Shown piece after piece: positions 33,231 to 43,400 of a DNA stretch of 64,000 bases. Both the position numbers and the translations under genes were made by a program. A model generated the notes under the pieces. The model ran no database searches. It saw only the letters and a list, made by a program, of their open reading frames with translations, and was not told the DNA's origin. This stretch comes from Lentimicrobiaceae bacterium (GTDB lineage Bacteria; Bacteroidota; Bacteroidia; Bacteroidales; Lentimicrobiaceae). The stretch lies in the NCBI GenBank assembly GCA_020636745.1, contig JACJXH010000002.1:372001-436000 (forward strand), read 5' to 3'. Position 1 is the stretch's first letter. Every line of letters starts with the position of its first letter.

Positions 33231-35855
33231 ATGCGACAATTCATTATCATAGGGCTCACCATACTGTTATGCCATCTCCAGGCTATAGCAATGAATGATA
33301 GCCTGAAATCATATATACCATCCCGAATATCAGGTGCGCCGCCGGTTACCGACGGTTTTATAGATAAAAGTGAATGGCCTGAGCAAGGCTGGGAAACAGG
33401 ATTTGTGCAGCACAGACCTCTGGAAGCACAGCCTCCTACGCAGCCAACAAGCTTTAATATTTTGTACGATAATGACCATATTTATGTGGCTTTCAGAATA
33501 TCTGAACCCGATCCGAAAAAAATAAGCAGGCGTTTGTCGCGCCGCGATGAAATGGAAGGAGACATGGTGGGTATTCAAATAGACAGCTATTTTGATAAAA
33601 CTACAGCATTTTTCTTTTGGGTTACCGCTGCCGGCGTTAAAATTGATGGAGTAACCGTAGATGGAACCGGAGAGGATATGTCATGGGATGCCTTGTGGAC
33701 AGGCAAGGCAGCCTTTGACAGCCTCGGATGGACTGTTGAAATGCGCATACCGCTGACCCAACTCAGATTTGCGCGTGCTGAAACGCATACATGGGGTTTG
33801 CAGGTATTGCGCTATACACAACGGTTTGATGAGGTTGACATATGGCAGCCTATACCCCGCGATGCTTCAACATGGGTAAGCCGTTTTGGTACTTTGGAAG
33901 GTTTAAAGGGTATTGAACCCAAACGACAGATTGAGCTGATGCCTTACATGGTAGCTTCTACCGAAAGATATCAAGCAGAAGAAGGAAATCCATTCCGAAC
34001 CGGGAAATCATCCAGTTTATCGGCCGGTTTTGATGGAAAAATAGGAATAACCAATAATATGATTCTTGACTTTACCATTAATCCTGACTTTGGTCAGGTT
34101 GAAGCAGACCCTTCCGAGGTTAATCTTACTGCTTATGAATCGTATTTTGAGGAAAAACGTCCTTTTTTTGTTGAGGGACGCAACATATTGAGTTTCGGGG
34201 TGTCGCCGGGTGAAAATGAATCTTCAAGTGATAATCTTTTTTATACCCGTCGTATCGGCCGATCGCCTCATCGCGATATTTCTGATTATGATTATACTGA
34301 TACGCCGTCCAATACAACTATTCTGGGGGCTTTTAAACTTACCGGAAAAACCAGCAACGGGTGGTCGGTTGGGGCACTTGAATCCGTTACTTCCAGAGAA
34401 CGGGCTGATGTCATTCTGGCTGAGAAAACGGATAATGTTGAGGTTGAACCGCTGACAAACTATTTTGTTGGACGTTTGCAAAAGGATATTGATAAAGGAA
34501 CCACTAAATTGGGAGGTATTTTTACGGCTGTAAACCGCAATATTGAAGATGCTGCAATGAATAATCTGCACAAAGCAGCCTATTCGGGAGGTGTTGATTT
34601 TAATCATACCTGGAAAGACCGGACTTATTATCTTAATATTAAAGGCATGTTTAGCCATGTATTGGGTGATTCTACTGCCATTAAAGAAACACAGGAATCA
34701 TCAGCCAGATATTTTCAGCGACCTGATAATGATTATGTGAAATATGATCCTTCACGCACATCGCTTTCAGGACATGCAGGTGTGGTTGAGTTTGGAAAGG
34801 CCGGAAGTGGAAACTGGCGTTATGTTACATGGATAAATTGGCGTTCACCGGGTTTCGAACTGAATGATGCGGGTTTTCAACGCCGCTCCGACGATATTTT
34901 TCAGGTTATCTGGGTAGGATACAGGTATTATAAGCCCTTGGGTATTTTTAAGCAAATCAGCCTTAATTTTAATCAGTGGAGCGGTTGGGATTTTGGCTTA
35001 AATAACCGTTATTCAGGCGTTAATGTGAACGCCAATACACAGTTTAAAAATTTGTGGAATTTTGGAATCGGGGTTAACAGAGATTTTGCCCAGCGGGCTA
35101 ATTATATGCTCAGAGGTGGCCCGGCTATGCTTTTACCGGGTGGCACAAGTTTTTGGACTTCGCTATCAACTGACAATTCAAAGAAAATTAACGGAGGTGC
35201 CAGTTTCCAAATGTTTCGTGGTGATGAGAGTGTAAATGAATCCTATTCAGCCAGCCTGCGCCTTACCTGGGCGCCTGTAAATGCCTTGAATATTTCACTT
35301 ACTCCGTTTTATAGCGCGGATAAAACTATGCTTCAGTATATCGAAACAGCTGATTTTAATCAGAATCCAAGGTATATTTTCGGGTTTCTCTCCCAAAAAA
35401 CAATTGGTTTGCCAATTCGGATTAATTTTGGGATTACTCCGGATCTTACCATTCAATATTATGGCCAGCCCTTTATCTCGGCAGGGAAATATTCAGCATA
35501 CAAGAGGATTACCGACCCCAAAGCAGATGCATTTAACGACAGATTTTTGTATTATCAGGATGCTCAGTTGATGTATAATGCTGAGGACGAGGTTTACAAT
35601 GTTGATGAAGACCTGAATGGAACCCCTGATTATACTTTTGACAAGCCGGATTTTAATGCATTCTATTTTATTTCCAATCTGGTTGTCCGTTGGGAATATT
35701 TGCCAGGCTCTTCAGTCTATCTTGTTTGGTCACAAAACCGTTCTGATAACACGTCAACAGGTGAGTTCAGGCCTGCTCCCGATATGGAGCATTTGTCTTT
35801 CATTTATCCCCACAATGTTTTTCTGATAAAGGTTTCATACCGACTGGGTTTATAG
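33231..35855 (+). CDS. CBM9-like domain / DUF5916 outer-membrane protein
   Basis: An 874-residue exported protein from the ATG at 33231; a TTG two codons earlier is possible. The signal peptide MRQFIIIGLTILLCHLQAIA is followed by a CBM9-like beta-sandwich (about 35-205: PPVTDGFIDKSEWPEQGW, ILYDNDHIYVAFRISEPD, VEMRIPLTQLRF). A long DUF5916 region follows, opening with NPDFGQVEADPSEVNLTAYE and EEKRPFFVEGRN. Its C-terminal half alternates aromatic/polar residues in beta-strand pattern and ends FLIKVSYRLGL, as expected for an outer-membrane barrel. The family is widespread in Bacteroidota and has no settled function; polymer binding and/or transport at the outer membrane is an inference. Monocistronic, convergent with hslR. 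Confidence 0.83.
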   Translation: MRQFIIIGLTILLCHLQAIAMNDSLKSYIPSRISGAPPVTDGFIDKSEWPEQGWETGFVQHRPLEAQPPTQPTSFNILYDNDHIYVAFRISEPDPKKISRRLSRRDEMEGDMVGIQIDSYFDKTTAFFFWVTAAGVKIDGVTVDGTGEDMSWDALWTGKAAFDSLGWTVEMRIPLTQLRFARAETHTWGLQVLRYTQRFDEVDIWQPIPRDASTWVSRFGTLEGLKGIEPKRQIELMPYMVASTERYQAEEGNPFRTGKSSSLSAGFDGKIGITNNMILDFTINPDFGQVEADPSEVNLTAYESYFEEKRPFFVEGRNILSFGVSPGENESSSDNLFYTRRIGRSPHRDISDYDYTDTPSNTTILGAFKLTGKTSNGWSVGALESVTSRERADVILAEKTDNVEVEPLTNYFVGRLQKDIDKGTTKLGGIFTAVNRNIEDAAMNNLHKAAYSGGVDFNHTWKDRTYYLNIKGMFSHVLGDSTAIKETQESSARYFQRPDNDYVKYDPSRTSLSGHAGVVEFGKAGSGNWRYVTWINWRSPGFELNDAGFQRRSDDIFQVIWVGYRYYKPLGIFKQISLNFNQWSGWDFGLNNRYSGVNVNANTQFKNLWNFGIGVNRDFAQRANYMLRGGPAMLLPGGTSFWTSLSTDNSKKINGGASFQMFRGDESVNESYSASLRLTWAPVNALNISLTPFYSADKTMLQYIETADFNQNPRYIFGFLSQKTIGLPIRINFGITPDLTIQYYGQPFISAGKYSAYKRITDPKADAFNDRFLYYQDAQLMYNAEDEVYNVDEDLNGTPDYTFDKPDFNAFYFISNLVVRWEYLPGSSVYLVWSQNRSDNTSTGEFRPAPDMEHLSFIYPHNVFLIKVSYRLGL

Positions 35856-35970
35856 CAACCTGTGAAAGGTAAAGCTGAAAAATATGGGGGGCTCCAGTAC
35901 AAAGATTTTGTTAGTGGCAGCATATGAAATGATTAAAAGTAATGCAATAATAATCAATGCAGGGGAGGGC

Positions 35971-36366
35971 TTATTCCTCTTCGGCCGGGCCTTTTAATCG
36001 ATCAATAATGCGTCTGTCTTTTTTAGTAGGCCGGCCAGTGCCACGGTCGCGGTGCTCAGCATTTAATTCATGCATAAATTTTATGCGTTCATACTCCTCT
36101 AAAGGGGTAAGATCTTCAAGAGAATCGGGGACCAATTTTGCCGAAACACGGTTGTGAATTAAAGCTTTTACGCGCAAAGTGCGGGTAAGAGGGCCCTGAC
36201 TTACTGTTAAAATATCGCCGGTTTTCAATACTCTTGAGGGTTTTACAACAGCTCCGTCAATTTTAACTTTTCCGGCCCTGCAGGCATCGCCGGCCATCGT
36301 GCGTGTTTTGTAGATTCGCACTGCCCAAAGCCATTTATCAATGCGCAGCTCTTCAGCCATACTCAT
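35971..36366 (-). CDS. hslR: S4-domain RNA-binding protein, Hsp15/HslR-like
   Basis: A 131-residue RNA-binding protein related to Hsp15, which binds stalled 50S subunits carrying peptidyl-tRNA. The S4 domain occupies about 6-70: LRIDKWLWAVRIYKTRTMAG, then GKVKIDGAVVKPSRVLKTGD. The C-terminal tail is basic then acidic (RPTKKDRRIIDRLKGPAEEE). The ATG directly abuts the der stop codon (TAA then ATG, zero spacing), so translation is likely coupled. Met3 is an alternative start. Confidence 0.88.
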   Translation of the reverse strand: MSMAEELRIDKWLWAVRIYKTRTMAGDACRAGKVKIDGAVVKPSRVLKTGDILTVSQGPLTRTLRVKALIHNRVSAKLVPDSLEDLTPLEEYERIKFMHELNAEHRDRGTGRPTKKDRRIIDRLKGPAEEE

Positions 36367-37671
36367 TTATTTTTGCCGATAAAAGATTTCAATCGGAACG
36401 CCGTTAAAGTTGAAGTTTTCACGCATTCTGTTTTCAACAAAGCGTTTATAGGGGTCAGCAACATATTGAGGCATGTTACAGAAAAAGACAAATGCAGGGT
36501 AGGCAAGCTTTAATTGGGTGATATATTTAACTTTTACAAATTTACCTTTTACCGCCGGAGGAGGCGTTTCTGTTACAATGGGCAGAATGACATCCATGAG
36601 TTTGCGGGTAGAAATAGACTGTGTGCGCGACTCATAAACATTTTTAGCTGTTTCAAGGGTTTTGTGTATGCGCTGTTTGTTGATTACAGAAGTAAAAATA
36701 ATGGGTACATCTGTAAATGGGGCAATACGGCTGCGGATATGTTCTTCAAATTCTTTGTGCGTGTTGGTTTCTTTTTCAACCAAATCCCATTTGTTAACAA
36801 CAATTACAATGCCCTTATGATTTTTCTGAGCCAGTCCGAATATGTTCAGATCCTGGCTCTCAATGCCTTGGGTGGCATCAAGCATAAGCACACAAACATC
36901 GCAGCTTTCAATGGCACGCACAGCACGCATTACTGAGTAAAACTCGATGTTGTCGGTTACTTTTCCTTTTTTACGAAGCCCGGCGGTATCAACAAGTAAA
37001 AAGTCAAATCCAAAGCTGTTATAACGTGTGAAGATGGAATCACGGGTAGTTCCGGCAATAGGAGTAACAATATTGCGTTCATCGCCTAACAGGGCGTTAA
37101 TCATGGATGATTTACCAACGTTGGGTCGGCCAACAAAGGCAATTTTAGGAAGATCCGGAAAATTATCAATCGTATCTGATGAAAACTCTTTTACAACATC
37201 ATCGAGCAAATCACCGGTTCCACTGCCATTGATAGCTGAAATTTCGTAGATTTTTTCAAATCCAAGCGCATAAAATTCAACGGCATCAGCTGAACGATAG
37301 GCATTGTCAACTTTATTGGCAACCAGAAATACTTTTTTAGGTGAGCGCCTGATGAGGTCAGCAACATCTTCATCGAGCGTGGAAAGGCCTTCTTTTACAT
37401 CAACCATAAAAATAATGACATCAGCCTCTTCCATAGCCAGTTCAACCTGTTTACGGATAGCATCTTCAAAAATGTCATCACTGCCTATTACAACACCTCC
37501 GGTATCAATAATTGAAAATTCGATACCATTCCAATCCGATTTTCCGTAATGTCTGTCGCGTGTAACACCACTTGTTGGGTCAACAATTGCTGATCTTTCG
37601 CCGGTAAGGCGGTTAAACAGCGTCGATTTTCCTACGTTGGGCCTACCAACAATTGCAATAATGTTTGACAT
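36367..37671 (-). CDS. der: Ribosome-assembly GTPase Der (EngA)
   Basis: Tandem-GTPase required for 50S subunit maturation. 434 residues, standard length. The first G domain has GRPNVGKSTLFNRLTG, DTGGV and NKVD; the second has GRPNVGKSSMINALLG, DTAGLRKKGKV and NKWD. A C-terminal KH-like domain follows (VKYITQLKLAYPAFVFF). It is the first gene of the der-hslR pair; its -7 box TACTTTTG lies about 60 bp upstream. Confidence 0.97.
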   Translation of the reverse strand: MSNIIAIVGRPNVGKSTLFNRLTGERSAIVDPTSGVTRDRHYGKSDWNGIEFSIIDTGGVVIGSDDIFEDAIRKQVELAMEEADVIIFMVDVKEGLSTLDEDVADLIRRSPKKVFLVANKVDNAYRSADAVEFYALGFEKIYEISAINGSGTGDLLDDVVKEFSSDTIDNFPDLPKIAFVGRPNVGKSSMINALLGDERNIVTPIAGTTRDSIFTRYNSFGFDFLLVDTAGLRKKGKVTDNIEFYSVMRAVRAIESCDVCVLMLDATQGIESQDLNIFGLAQKNHKGIVIVVNKWDLVEKETNTHKEFEEHIRSRIAPFTDVPIIFTSVINKQRIHKTLETAKNVYESRTQSISTRKLMDVILPIVTETPPPAVKGKFVKVKYITQLKLAYPAFVFFCNMPQYVADPYKRFVENRMRENFNFNGVPIEIFYRQK

Positions 37672-37730
37672 AAATTCTGGTTTATTAGCAATTATGAATC
37701 AAAAGATTCGGGAAATCAAAGGATTTCCGG

Positions 37731-37738
37731 CAAAAGTA
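37731..37738 (-). promoter_or_regulatory. Predicted -7 box for der-hslR
   Basis: TACTTTTG on the minus strand matches TAnnTTTG, just downstream of the tRNA terminator and about 60 bp before the der ATG at 37671. Confidence 0.4.
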
Positions 37739-37750
37739 TAAGATGCCTAA

Positions 37751-37788
37751 AAACAGTAAAAGCCTTGATTACAAGGCCTTTACTGTTT
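37751..37788 (-). terminator. Intrinsic terminator of the initiator tRNA gene
   Basis: AAACAGTAAA-A-GCCTTG (37751-37767) pairs with CAAGGC-C-TTTACTGTTT (37772-37788): 16 bp with one internal A/C mismatch and a 4-nt loop, 9 bp beyond the tRNA 3' end. Confidence 0.8.
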
Positions 37789-37797
37789 CATAATTGT

Positions 37798-37872
<75 letters not shown>

Positions 37873-37903
37873 CTATGAGTTGTTCAATTCTTTAATCGGG
37901 CTG

Positions 37904-37935
37904 CAAAGATATATTTTGTTTCTTTGCTGTGCAAA
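37904..37935 (-). promoter_or_regulatory. Promoter of the initiator tRNA
   Basis: On the minus strand, TTTG (37935-37932), a 20-bp spacer and TATCTTTG (37911-37904): both elements match the Bacteroidota sigma consensus exactly. Transcription is predicted about 25 nt upstream of the mature tRNA 5' end. The best promoter in the window. Confidence 0.75.
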
Positions 37936-37958
37936 TTAATTATTAATATTTTTTCAAG

Positions 37959-38852
37959 ATGGAGCATAAGTCGGGCTTTGTAAATATCATTGGACATCCC
38001 AATGTTGGTAAATCTACTTTAATGAATGCCCTGGTTGGCGAAAAACTTTCAATTATTACTTCGAAAGCGCAGACAACACGGCATCGTATTATGGGAATCG
38101 TAAATGGCGACGATTTTCAGATTGTTTATTCTGATACGCCGGGGATTGTTAAACCACATTATAAGCTTCATGAGTCTATGATGAAGTTTGTGGATTCGGC
38201 TATGGAAGATGCAGATGTTTTTTTACTGGTAACTGAAAAGGCAGATGAGCCATTGTCAGATGATTTGATAAGTAAGCTGAATACCTTGTCAAAACCGGTA
38301 ATTCTTGTTTTTAACAAAATGGACTTGTGTACACAGGAAGAAGCACTGCTGCTAATAAAGGAATGGGAGCAACGTTTGCCACTGGCAAAGGTAATTCCGG
38401 TTTCAGCCTTACATCATTTCAACCTTGAAACAGTTTTTGATACACTGATTGAAATGTTGCCTGCGTCTCCGCCTTATTATCCTAAAGATGAGCTTACTGA
38501 TCGCTCTATGCGTTTCTTCGTTTCTGAGATTATCAGAGAAAAGATATTGCTCTATTTTAAACAGGAAATTCCTTATTCTGTTGAAATAGTGGTGGAGGAA
38601 TATAAAGAAAAAGAGAGTAAGGATAAGGAAAGTATCACGCACATTTCATCTACTATTTATGTGGCCAGAGAATCTCAGAAGGCTATTATTATTGGTCATC
38701 AGGGCAAATCAATCAAAGGTCTTGGAATGGCAGCCCGAAAAGATATTGAGGAATTTATTGATGGACGCGTATTCCTCGATTTAAGGGTAAAGGTTAGCAA
38801 AGACTGGCGCGATGACCCGCAGCAGCTGCGCAGATTTGGGTATGAAATTTAA
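37959..38852 (+). CDS. era: Ribosome-assembly GTPase Era
   Basis: GTPase that binds the 3' end of 16S rRNA during 30S maturation. 297 residues, typical length. G1 GHPNVGKSTLMNALVGEKL, G2 region TTRHRI, G3 DTPG, G4 NKMD, and a C-terminal KH domain with GHQGKSIKGLGMAARKDIEEF. The start at ATG 37959 gives MEHKSGFVNIIG, with the G1 loop in the expected place. It is divergent from the initiator tRNA and ends at a bidirectional hairpin shared with the convergent porP-like gene. Confidence 0.97.
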   Translation: MEHKSGFVNIIGHPNVGKSTLMNALVGEKLSIITSKAQTTRHRIMGIVNGDDFQIVYSDTPGIVKPHYKLHESMMKFVDSAMEDADVFLLVTEKADEPLSDDLISKLNTLSKPVILVFNKMDLCTQEEALLLIKEWEQRLPLAKVIPVSALHHFNLETVFDTLIEMLPASPPYYPKDELTDRSMRFFVSEIIREKILLYFKQEIPYSVEIVVEEYKEKESKDKESITHISSTIYVARESQKAIIIGHQGKSIKGLGMAARKDIEEFIDGRVFLDLRVKVSKDWRDDPQQLRRFGYEI

Positions 38853-38873
38853 TAATTTGTTTTATAAAAAAGT

Positions 38874-38899
38874 GAAAAGCCCCGGTAAAGGGGCTTTTC
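38874..38899. terminator. Bidirectional terminator between era and the PorP/SprF gene
   Basis: A perfect 10-bp stem: GAAAAGCCCC (38874-38883) pairs with GGGGCTTTTC (38890-38899) over a 6-nt loop. The minus-strand side is followed by a strong T-run, so it probably ends the giant adhesin/PorP operon. Confidence 0.85.
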
Positions 38900-38947
38900 T
38901 GCGAAAACCAGAACAGAATTCATGGTCGGGGGGATCGCTTATCTTTA

Positions 38948-40057
38948 TCAGAACGGACAGCATTGCAACTCTTCCATAGACCTTCGGTTGCGGGTTGAAA
39001 AACCAAAGCCGCCGCCCCTGTTCCCGCGATTGAAGATATTAAAGTCGTCGAGTTCAAGTACTATGGAGATTTCATGCGAACAACCTGCTGCCGTTCTCAC
39101 TTCTGTTAAAATAAAATCGTATGAATAATTGATTTTCATGCGGGTTTGTCCGTTAAAAGGAGCATTTAATCCCAACATAAATATCAGGTCGTTTGATTTT
39201 GCCAGTTCTGAGGTGCGGTTACGAAACCAAACACCGGTATAAATGGAAGATTTAAGAATATTCAAACCTACTGAATAGGTGCGGAAATCAGCCTGAGATT
39301 CGTAAATAAAGCCCGGGTTAAATTTGAATGTATTCTTTTTACTTCCACGCTGAAAGTAAGGGCCGTCAGAGTCGCCATCAATTTCAAAAACCAAATCTCC
39401 GGTAATTACAAGTTTACGGGGTAATGGTGAAGTAAGACCGAGAAATGATTCGTTTGGACGGAAAAGGTGGTGAACGGCCAGGCCGAATGTTCCCTGAATG
39501 GCACTAAAGGTGTTGCTGCTTTCGGTAAATCTGAAAATACCTCCGACTGCAAAATCAGGATAGACTACATTGCCTGTTGAAGGTTGCTGAAAGCTGGATT
39601 CATAAATATTTCCATACACAGGATTCAGCTGATCTGTAAAAACCAGATTGTCCCAATTCAGACGTTTTTGAACAAATGATGTGGTAATTCCAACCTGTGA
39701 AATCATATTGTCCTGCAGCGGAACCCTGACTGATGTTGACAATCCTACGGTTGATGTTTTCAGATAACCGGTGCCGGCATTGTCTGACATAACAATCAGT
39801 CCTAAACCGCCGGAGCCCGGAATATTGCGCTCAGCCATATCCATACTGAATGTATAGTTGCGCAGGTCAGCCGGTAAGTTTGGCCATTGGTCGCGAACAC
39901 TAAACCGGGCTCTGATGCCGGGTGTAAGACCAACCGCTGCCGGATTGTAATAGATAGGATTGTTGTAGAATTGTGAAAATAATGGATCCTGTGCCTTCAC
40001 AAAGGTTGAAGCGAGTGCTACAAAAATAGTCAGCAGATATATCCTGGTTGTTTTCAT
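38948..40057 (-). CDS. PorP/SprF-family T9SS outer-membrane protein
   Basis: A 369-residue outer-membrane protein from the ATG at 40057, which gives the signal peptide MKTTRIYLLTIFVALASTFVKA. An in-frame ATG at 40087 would put ten residues before it. Family signature DPLFSQFYNNPIYYNPAAVGL comes right after the signal (residues about 22-42). The rest is beta-barrel: GLGLIVMSDNAGTG, VGITTSFVQKRLNWDNLVF, TFGLAVHHLFRPNESFLG. In F. johnsoniae SprF is needed for secretion of the giant adhesin SprB; PorP/SprF proteins are typically encoded just downstream of type-B-CTD substrates, as here (39 bp after the giant gene). Probable role: substrate-specific partner for secretion and surface attachment of the giant protein. 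Confidence 0.9.
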   Translation of the reverse strand: MKTTRIYLLTIFVALASTFVKAQDPLFSQFYNNPIYYNPAAVGLTPGIRARFSVRDQWPNLPADLRNYTFSMDMAERNIPGSGGLGLIVMSDNAGTGYLKTSTVGLSTSVRVPLQDNMISQVGITTSFVQKRLNWDNLVFTDQLNPVYGNIYESSFQQPSTGNVVYPDFAVGGIFRFTESSNTFSAIQGTFGLAVHHLFRPNESFLGLTSPLPRKLVITGDLVFEIDGDSDGPYFQRGSKKNTFKFNPGFIYESQADFRTYSVGLNILKSSIYTGVWFRNRTSELAKSNDLIFMLGLNAPFNGQTRMKINYSYDFILTEVRTAAGCSHEISIVLELDDFNIFNRGNRGGGFGFSTRNRRSMEELQCCPF

Positions 40058-40096
40058 GACGTTGATTTTTTCTTTGTTACTTTTCAAGTTAGCAGC

Positions 40097-40423
40097 TTAC
40101 CTGATGAGGGTTACAGTACCATATGGTTTTTGGTAGAGGTTGGTGTTATTTCCAACATCTCTTCCCTGCCAGATAGTTCCGTCTTTAAATACACCTGTAG
40201 CTTTCCACATATATGTATCCTGTGGCAGCAGATTGCCATTGAAAACACCGTTCCAACCTTCAGCAGGAGATCCGTTTTCGTCAAGTTCGCTTGATGTCCA
40301 CAGTTGGTTGCCCCAGGTGTCGAATACTTCAATTTTGTACGATTCCAGGTTTATTCCCACTGGTTTGAATAAGCGAACTTCTGCATTTGGATTGTTTGGT
40401 GAGAATGCATTAGGAATCCATAA
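40097..40423 (-). other. Type-B T9SS C-terminal sorting domain (CHU_C / gliding-motility-associated)
   Basis: The final 108 residues of the giant protein. LWIPNAFSPNNPN, YKIEVFDTWGNQLWTS, GWNGVFNG, LLPQDTYMWKATGVFKDG and the terminal GTVTLIR are the standard blocks of the CHU_C/TIGR04131-type domain. It directs T9SS export; type-B domains usually require a PorP/SprF-like partner. Confidence 0.93.
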
Positions 40424-43400
40424 GCCTTTAAACATAAGGTTATAATCCATCCTGAGAGTGTCAGGGCATCCATATTCATTCATGGTTACCAGGGTGATTT
40501 CATACGTTCCATCGGCAGTGAAGTCAACTACAGGATCTACTTCATAAGATTCAATTCCTGTGCTGAAATCCCATTCGTAGGCATTTGCACCTATAGAACC
40601 ATTGGTAAAGAGAACCCTGCCCTGAGTGTTTTCATAATCCTCAGTCATGGAGAATGCACTGATTGGTTTCGGGTTTACTTCAAGTTGCTGGCTAATAGTG
40701 TCAGAGCAGCCATTTGCGTTAACCACAATCAGTTCAACTTCATAAGTGCTTACATTTTCAAAAATGAAGTCCGGATGCTGAACACCTGCCATTCCCAGCA
40801 TATTGAGAGAATCTCTGAATTTCCACCACCATTGATCGATGGCTGCATCAGCGCTATCGCTCAGGTCGGTAAAATAGGTGTGGTTGTTCTGGCAGGCCAG
40901 TGTGTAGCTAAAATCGGCAACCGGCAGGTAATGAACCCTGACCAGGTGACTTATTGTGTCGGTACAGCCAAACTCATTGGTTACAGTCAGCATGGGGAAG
41001 TACTCACCTGCATGGTCGTAGAGATATACCGGGTTATGAACCGAGGTGGTATCTTCAACCGAAAGTGGATTGCCAAAATCCCAGTTCCATTTGTTGATTC
41101 TGGATTCTGTCCATGTTGATTTGTCTGTAAATTCAGTGGCCACATTTAAACAAACGTCAGGTGCTACAAAACCAGCCACAGGTGAAATCAGCACTTTTAC
41201 CGTTTGCGATACTGTGTCGCTTACTGTTTTGCCTTCAAGCGTAGTTGAAACAATCAACTGTACATTGTAGGTGCCACTTTGCTGATAGATGTGTGATACT
41301 GAAGTTGTAAACGTATGATAAACAAGACTGTCACCATCTCCAAAGTACCATTTCCAGCTATCTATCGGATTTCCGCAAACTGATTGGTCTTCGAAAGTGA
41401 GAGAATGACGTTCACAAATCAGGGTGTCAATTTGCTCAAAAGCTGCAGTTATACATGGCATCCGGTCAACACTCAGGCTGTAAGATGCTTCGCAGCCATC
41501 AACTGTTACCGTTGTAAGGCTAACGTTGAATATTCCGGAAGTGTTGTAGAAGTGACTTGTATCTGCAGGTCCGGCAAGCAATGTGTCGATATTTCCATCG
41601 CCGTAATTCCAAATCCATTGAGCAATATTTGCACCATTTCCGTTTGAATGGTCTGTAAAGAAGATTGTGCTGTCACATAAACCGGCCACATAACTGAACG
41701 AAGGTGTTGGCAGAGGTTTCACTTCAACACTCTGGTAAATAGTGGTAGTGCAGTTGTTGATATCAATGGCAGTGAGTGATACCAGATATGAACCCGGTGT
41801 CTGGAAATAATGAACCGGATTTCTGTCATCAGAAGTGTTGTAAATGCCTGATGCCAAATCGTCAAAATTCCAGTCGAACAACACTAGAGAGTCTCCGGCA
41901 GGTGCAACAACCACCGGACTGAACCATGTGCTGTCGCCATGACAAGTTGTGGTATAATCAATTGCCACTTCAAGTCCGGCGGGTATACAAACTTCCTGGA
42001 TAAGTGTATCAGAGCATCCACGCATATCGGTTACAATCAGACGAACGTTGTAACAGCTATCGGTATGGAAGAAGGTATGATATGGATTTTGCAGTGTTGA
42101 AGTGTAGCCGGGTGCAAATTCCCATTCCCATGATGTAATGGCTCCCATATAGCTGGATGATGCATCCTGGAAGGATACAGCCCCATTGGCACAGGCATTG
42201 GTAATATAGCTGAATGCTGCTGTTGGAGCCGGAAATACCTGAACAGGAATAACAATGCTGCTTTCACACCCATTTTCGGTTGTCACTGTCAGATTAACAT
42301 TGTATAAACCCTGGCTTGAGTAGCGATAAACCGGATTCTGCAGGCTTGAAGTGTCAGAGCCAGGAACCGCATTCGGATCACCAAATGTCCACGACCAGCC
42401 AACAATGGCTTCACCTGTATTTGTATATGACATATCGGTAAAGGTTGTAGCATTGTCGGAACAAGCACTGGCAAATGTAAATGCTGCCACTGGCAGAGCT
42501 CCTATGCTTACCTGCTGGCTAATGCTGTTGGTACATCCTGTTAAATCAACAATGGTTAAAGTAACATTGAATGAACTGGCAACATTATAGGTATGTGTCG
42601 GGTTTTGTGAGGTTGAGTTTGCACTGCCGTCTCCAAAATTCCATTCATAAGAAGCGATTGTGGATAAATCCATGATTGAAGCATCAGGTTCAAAAGATAC
42701 TGGTGCTCCTACACAGGTACCCGAAGTAATCAGGAATGCAACTGCAGGAGGAGGACTAACATTTACCTGGTGCGAAATTGTATCCTGGCATCCGCTGGCG
42801 CTGGTGATGGTTAGCAACACATTATAAGAACCTGCAACATTATAAATGTGAACGGGGTTTTGCAGATTTGAAGTGTTTGAAACACCTGAAGCGGGGTCGC
42901 CGAAATTCCACAACCACTGCACAATTGCCGGGCCTCCATTGGTTGAAGTTTGATCGGTAAATGATACTGGAGTACCCAAACAGCCTTGTTCAAAGGTAAA
43001 TTCAGCCGACGGGCCAACAGTAATGATTACATTCATGCTGGTTGATGCGTCGCAACCTTCGAGGTTGGTTACAGTAAGGCTAACATTGTATACACCTGCG
43101 CTGGCATATACATGCGATACATCCGGATTACCGGGAGCTGTAACTGTAGTTGTGTTACCATCGCCAAAATCCCAGAACCATGAGGTAATTACGCTGCCCT
43201 GCGCCATTGACATGTCGTTGAAATCAACTTCTGAACCTGAGCATGCAGGTGCTGTGAAATTAAACAGCGCAACCGGGCCCGGAATAACATTTACTGGATG
43301 GGAAACATATGCGGTACAGCCTGCTGTATCGGTTATAGTGAGTCCAACAAAATAGATGCCCTGGCTTGAATAAATGTGCATTGGGTCTGGTTCTGTTGAA

